This document shows, one piece after another, positions 60,146-64,000 of a stretch of DNA of 64,000 bases. The position numbers were made by a program, and so were the translations under genes. Origin of the DNA: an alpha proteobacterium HIMB5 (GTDB taxonomy: Bacteria; Pseudomonadota; Alphaproteobacteria; Pelagibacterales; Pelagibacteraceae). Position 1 is the stretch's first letter, and each line of letters begins with the position of its first letter. The DNA is taken from NCBI GenBank assembly GCA_000299095.1, contig CP003809.1:682001-746000 (forward strand), in the 5' to 3' direction. The notes under the pieces are model-generated. The model searched no databases and was not told the DNA's origin. It saw only the letters and a program-made list of their open reading frames with translations.

Positions 60146-61843
60146 ATGAACAAAACTTTAATAAATCAAAATATTAAAAAAAATTATCAACTATTAGATC
60201 AAAAACAATTTGGTTTAGCTGAACAAAACGCATTTAATCTTTTAAAGGAAGATCCAAACAATCATGAAATATTTAATTTAATAGGTGATATTCACTATAA
60301 ACAAAATAATTTTGATAAATCTATTTGGTATTATTTTTCATCATTAGATCGTAATTTTGATACCAAAGCATTAAACAGACTGGGTACAAATATATTCCTT
60401 TTAAATAATAATTTAGTTGCTGAAAAAGTTTTAACAAATCTATTAGCTCATGATCCTAATTATGTGCCTGGCTACTTAAGTTTAGGTTTAATCTATGAGC
60501 AAAGTAAAAAAATTGATAAAGCTATTGATTGTTATAGAGCTGCTATAAAAATAGACCCTTATGACGTAAAAGCATATTTAAGCTTGGCGACATTGTATAA
60601 ACACGATTTAAAGTATGATGAAGCAATTAAAGTTTATCAACAAGGTATAATTAATAATCCTAATAATCATTTTATTTTAAGTAATCTTGGAAACCTTTTT
60701 TATTTACAAAATAAATTTGAAGACGCTATCATAAGTCATCAAAGAGCAATAAAAGCTAGACCAGACTCTCATATTGTTCATTTTAATTTTGCTAATACCT
60801 TGTTAAATGCAGGCAAATATTCAGAAGCAATTGAGATGTACAAAAAAACTAATGATATAAATCCATCATTTTACAGATCAAGAATAAATCTTGGAACAAC
60901 TTTACTATCTACGGGAAATTTTGATGAAGGTTTTAAAGAATATTCATACAGAATATATGAAGATAAAAATTTTAAATCAATCCTTAATCAAAAAAATAAA
61001 TTGTGGAAAGGTCAAAATATAGAAAATAAAAAGATTTTAGTGATTGCTGAAAGTGGACTCGGAAATACTATTCAATTTTCAAGATATCTTGAGGTTTTAA
61101 ACCAATTAAATTGTAAAATAATATTCAAATGCCAAGAAGAACTTCATCATTTTTTTGAAGAATTGGAATTTATTGATCAATTATTAAGTTTAGATTCAGA
61201 AATCGAGGATTTTGATTTTTGGGTTCCGTTACAAAATATTGCTTATATTTTAACTCCTGAACTAAGTTCAAATTGTCCACCTCCTACAAATATAAAAATT
61301 AATGACAATAAACTTATTGAATGGGAAACATTAATTGAAATCGATAATAATGTTAAAATTGGAATAAATTGGAATGGAAGTAAATTAAATCCTCGTTTTA
61401 ATAATAACTCTATAGATTTAAATTATTTCAAAAACATGATTCAAAATGATTCTGCAAATTTTATAAGTCTTCAAAAGGGTTCTAGTATATCTGATATAGA
61501 AAAATTCAATTTAGAAAATAATATTATAAATTACGATTTGCTAATTGATACTGGCTCAAAAAGTTTTTTAGATACGGCCGCAATTATTAAACTTTTGGAT
61601 CTGGTTATAACAACTGATACATCAATTGCTCATCTTGCAGGAACACTTGGTGTCCAAACATGGTTATTATTACCAAGAGTATCTGACTGGAGATGGTTAA
61701 ATTCTAAAGATGAAACGATTTGGTACGACAACGTAAGAATTTACAGGCAAAAAGTTCAAGGTGATTGGTCTGAAGTATTTAATAGAGTTGAAAAAGATTG
61801 TGCTGAACTTATAAAAAATATTTCTGAAATAAGAAATTCTTAA
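60146..61843 (+). CDS. TPR-repeat protein with GT9-like glycosyltransferase domain
   Basis: The N-terminal half (about residues 10-280) carries seven or so tetratricopeptide repeats, for example AIDCYRAAIKIDPYDVKAYL and AIKVYQQGIINNPNNHFIL. The C-terminal half resembles heptosyltransferase-like GT9 proteins: LVIAESGLGNTIQFSRYL, IGINWNGSK and TDTSIAHLAGTLGVQTWLLL. The start ATG 60146 is preferred; an upstream frame would overlap pilD by 29 nt. TPR-GT proteins often glycosylate surface proteins such as pilins or flagellins, and the pilus context fits, but the target is unknown. Confidence 0.8.
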   Translation: MNKTLINQNIKKNYQLLDQKQFGLAEQNAFNLLKEDPNNHEIFNLIGDIHYKQNNFDKSIWYYFSSLDRNFDTKALNRLGTNIFLLNNNLVAEKVLTNLLAHDPNYVPGYLSLGLIYEQSKKIDKAIDCYRAAIKIDPYDVKAYLSLATLYKHDLKYDEAIKVYQQGIINNPNNHFILSNLGNLFYLQNKFEDAIISHQRAIKARPDSHIVHFNFANTLLNAGKYSEAIEMYKKTNDINPSFYRSRINLGTTLLSTGNFDEGFKEYSYRIYEDKNFKSILNQKNKLWKGQNIENKKILVIAESGLGNTIQFSRYLEVLNQLNCKIIFKCQEELHHFFEELEFIDQLLSLDSEIEDFDFWVPLQNIAYILTPELSSNCPPPTNIKINDNKLIEWETLIEIDNNVKIGINWNGSKLNPRFNNNSIDLNYFKNMIQNDSANFISLQKGSSISDIEKFNLENNIINYDLLIDTGSKSFLDTAAIIKLLDLVITTDTSIAHLAGTLGVQTWLLLPRVSDWRWLNSKDETIWYDNVRIYRQKVQGDWSEVFNRVEKDCAELIKNISEIRNS

Positions 61844-62904
61844 TTTAGCTGCTTCCAAAAATTTTTATCAATTTCTTTAGAAATTCCTTTAAGCCTTGTA
61901 ACCATCAGCTTTGATTTTTTAAGTAAAATTTCATCTTTAGCAATTGCCTTTTTAAATTTCTTATGATCTGCGATCATAAATGCAAATAGTTCAGCTTTGT
62001 CTTCAGCAGAATTATTTTGAGCATATTTTGAAATAAAACCTTCCACTGAAGTATCAATTCCCCATCCATCTAAAACTAATTCATTCGAATATGGAAGTTT
62101 ATTAATTTTTTCCCATCTTTCATCTAATTGCATCAAAGATAACGATGCATCTATAATATGATAAAATTCATGATGAAATAAAACTTTTACCGTATCTTTC
62201 TTTATTTCAGGATCTTTATAATCATTCAATATTGATAGATTTAAATAAAAAACTCCTGGAGATTGGTCAACATGACCTGGTGCTAATCCAGCTGGTTCAA
62301 ATCCTAGTGACTTATCCTCAACTTTTTCACAAATCATCACATATTTTAAACCAGAATTTTTTAAAAAACTGGATGGATAAATTTCAATTTCTTTAACTAA
62401 ATATTTTACTATTTCTTTGTATTTTGATTTTGTTTTACCACAATAAAAATCATTTTTATTTTTAAAGTCTACTTGGCTTATTAGTATATCAATCCCTTTT
62501 GAATTTAATATTTTTTTTGATTTTATATGTTCACCTAAAACTTTTAAACTTTGTTTTGAATTATCGTATTTTGCATATCTATTATATTTAGAGTTTTTTT
62601 TTAAAGTTCTAAACCTAATTAAACAATCTAATTCTCCTGCTTTCTTACAATCTTCTAAAGCTAACTTATCCAATTGATTTTGAGGTCTTGTCCCCCACCT
62701 AGTATAAAATCTACCTGAAACAGACTCGGCCACTGATCCCCTAAATTTTTTATCTTTTTTTCTTCCTTCTTTTATTTTTGAAATATAATCTTTGATAAAT
62801 TGTGCTCTTGCCTCATAAGATTTTTTTACTTCTTCATTTATGTTTCCAGCTTTTAAATCATTAAAAAAAAAAATTGTAATAATGAAAATATATAAAATTT
62901 TCAT
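61840..62904 (-). CDS. Secreted putative zinc metallopeptidase (HExxH)
   Basis: An N-terminal signal peptide (MKILYIFIITIFFFNDLKAG) precedes a 330-residue domain. A zinc site HEFYH lies at residues 245-249 (Glu246 catalytic), within VLFHHEFYHIIDASLSLM. A likely third ligand is Glu305 in DKAELFAFMI. This spacing fits gluzincin-like proteases, but no named family was recognised. It starts at the last base of the upstream secreted-protein gene, and the two form an operon. It converges on the TPR gene with a 4-nt overlap. Confidence 0.65.
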   Translation of the reverse strand: MKILYIFIITIFFFNDLKAGNINEEVKKSYEARAQFIKDYISKIKEGRKKDKKFRGSVAESVSGRFYTRWGTRPQNQLDKLALEDCKKAGELDCLIRFRTLKKNSKYNRYAKYDNSKQSLKVLGEHIKSKKILNSKGIDILISQVDFKNKNDFYCGKTKSKYKEIVKYLVKEIEIYPSSFLKNSGLKYVMICEKVEDKSLGFEPAGLAPGHVDQSPGVFYLNLSILNDYKDPEIKKDTVKVLFHHEFYHIIDASLSLMQLDERWEKINKLPYSNELVLDGWGIDTSVEGFISKYAQNNSAEDKAELFAFMIADHKKFKKAIAKDEILLKKSKLMVTRLKGISKEIDKNFWKQLN

Positions 62905-63536
62905 TAAATATTTTTAAAAAATTTTATACTAAAACTTGAAGAAATGTCTCTATACTTTTCTGAATAGCAAGATGCGAATATTTCTAAACTATTCTGTTGT
63001 GGTGCGTCAGTTAAAATAAAATTTAATGAATTATCCTTAGGCTCTTTTTCTGTTAGATCAAAACTATTAAAATAGTCTTTCCACATTATAATTTTGTCTT
63101 TACATTTATTAAGGTCGCCTTGCTTTTTATCATTAAATACTATTATTGAATAAACTTGATTTTGAGAATTAGTATAGAAATAATAATTGTTAAAATGACT
63201 TGAAAGTTTACTTGGTTCAACAACAAAGCAATTTCCATCTGCAATATTTTTTTCACACTCACCAATTATTGTTAATTTATCTTTATTTATCTCAGCTAAA
63301 AAATATTGATCAAATATTTGTTCTAATCGATTTTTTGGTAAAGTAATTTGGGTATCTTTAGGTTCTAATATTTCATTTATCCCAGAAACATCCATTCCTT
63401 CTTTTTCCTTTGGCTTTTCATCAAAAACTTCTTCTGAAGGTTTGATTTCTTGACCAGGTAGATCACCAGACTCACCTGAAAAGACATTCATATTATAGAA
63501 AAAAACTAATAAAAATATTTGAATTAATAGTTTCAT
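62904..63536 (-). CDS. Secreted protein of unknown function
   Basis: 210 residues with a clear signal peptide (MKLLIQIFLLVFFYNMNVFSG). The mature part starts with an acidic Pro/Glu linker. It carries cysteines at CEKN and ADGNCFVVEPS and near the C-terminus (IFASCYSEKYRD). It has no recognised domain. It is coupled (TAATG) to the HExxH protein gene, which suggests a partner, inhibitor or chaperone relation; this is an inference only. Confidence 0.6.
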   Translation of the reverse strand: MKLLIQIFLLVFFYNMNVFSGESGDLPGQEIKPSEEVFDEKPKEKEGMDVSGINEILEPKDTQITLPKNRLEQIFDQYFLAEINKDKLTIIGECEKNIADGNCFVVEPSKLSSHFNNYYFYTNSQNQVYSIIVFNDKKQGDLNKCKDKIIMWKDYFNSFDLTEKEPKDNSLNFILTDAPQQNSLEIFASCYSEKYRDISSSFSIKFFKNI

Positions 63537-63587
63537 TTATTTAAAACACTCTAATATTAATAATTAACTATTATTTGACATAAATCA

Positions 63588-64000
63588 ATGAATGAAGATC
63601 TTAAAAAAAATATACAGGAAATAAATAAATTGCCTGGTCTTAAAAGAGTAAAAGACGAGGTAAAAAGTCTAGTTGCTTTTTTAGAGAGTTCTAAAGAGAG
63701 AAAAGAGCAAGGATTGGGTGATGGTCCAGCTATTACACTTCATTTAATTTTTTCAGGTGACCCTGGAACAGGTAAAACTACAGTTGCTAGAATTTTAGCT
63801 CAGATTTATAGAGACCTAGGGTTAATTCAAGGTGGAAAACTAATTGAGGTTACTAGAAGTGATTTGGTGGTTGCAGAGAAAGGTAAGACAGCAGAAAGAG
63901 CTGCAGATAAGTTTAATCAAGCTATTGATAATGTTTTATTCATCGATGAAGCTTATACTCTTGTTAACAAAAAAGATCCTAATGATAATGGACAAGAGGC
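63588..64000 (+). CDS. CbbX/SpoVK-type AAA+ ATPase (partial)
   Basis: The first 137 codons lie in the window and the rest runs off the right edge. The Walker A motif is FSGDPGTGKTTVARILAQI and Walker B is NVLFIDEAYTL; LIEVTRSDLVVAEKGKTAE is the family segment between them. This is the CbbX/SpoVK branch, which includes rubisco activases and other remodelling ATPases. No carboxysome or rubisco gene is in the window, so the CbbX name is by similarity only. It is divergent from the secreted-protein pair, with 51 nt between. Confidence 0.82.
   Translation, partial: MNEDLKKNIQEINKLPGLKRVKDEVKSLVAFLESSKERKEQGLGDGPAITLHLIFSGDPGTGKTTVARILAQIYRDLGLIQGGKLIEVTRSDLVVAEKGKTAERAADKFNQAIDNVLFIDEAYTLVNKKDPNDNGQE

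Noticed and set aside
1-64000. Riboswitches (glycine, SAM types known from SAR11), CRISPR arrays, transposons and integrases
   Set aside because: No conserved aptamer core, spaced repeats or mobile-element proteins were found; most spacers are too short to hold a riboswitch.

Overview
The window looks like a streamlined marine alphaproteobacterium, most probably Pelagibacterales (SAR11). This rests on the very A+T-rich sequence, spacers of usually 0-45 nt, many TAATG and ATGA start/stop overlaps, the protein families and the gene order. No marker was compared with a database, so the placement is an inference. Two long accessory-looking stretches (about 24.7-28.4 kb and 49-63.5 kb) appear even more A+T-rich than the core. 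No rRNA, CRISPR array, transposase, integrase or phage gene was seen.

Region 1 (1-22,876, leftward) is one almost unbroken translation and transcription supercluster. Read in the direction of transcription it runs tRNA-Tyr, tRNA-Gly, tuf, tRNA-Trp, secE, nusG, rplKAJL, rpoB, rpoC, rpsL, rpsG, fusA, then the S10 and spc ribosomal protein genes down to a truncated rplF at the window edge. There is one tuf, next to the tRNAs, and none between fusA and rpsJ. Candidate promoters lie upstream of tRNA-Tyr and in the rpoC-rpsL gap.

Region 2 (23.0-28.4 kb) holds rlmB and tRNA-Thr on the plus strand. Facing them are tRNA-Leu with a frameshifted NAD kinase gene, a heme-c-containing PQQ dehydrogenase, a gamma-glutamylcyclotransferase-like gene and a CinA-type molybdopterin-binding gene.

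Region 3 (28.4-49 kb) is metabolic. A rightward operon runs sfsA, map, purB, purC, purS, purQ, purL, a BolA-family gene and a monothiol glutaredoxin gene, and ends stop-to-stop against rpsD. A leftward series runs from a stand-alone GlmU acetyltransferase domain through glmS, class II DAHP synthase, nadE, cysS, cimA and trmJ to rpsD. The phosphatase gene gph and the methylcitrate operon prpDBC follow on the plus strand.

Region 4 (49-64 kb) is the accessory part. It contains a SAM methyltransferase, a decayed DegT-type sugar aminotransferase, a moxR-DUF58-transglutaminase operon, and a type IV pilin or pseudopilin. A polyprenol-phosphate glycosyltransferase follows, flanked by two exact 178-bp copies of the 3' end of a neighbouring coiled-coil gene. 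Beyond it are a PilO-like membrane protein, a zinc-ribbon membrane protein, a STAS protein, a prepilin peptidase, a TPR-GT9 glycosyltransferase, two secreted proteins (one with HExxH) and the start of a CbbX/SpoVK-type AAA+ ATPase. Pilin, prepilin peptidase and the PilO-like protein suggest that part of a pilus or secretion system is encoded here, with surface glycan genes around it. The best leads are the repeat-bounded glycosyltransferase cassette, the poly(A) frameshift in nadK, the DegT remnant and the split GlmU.
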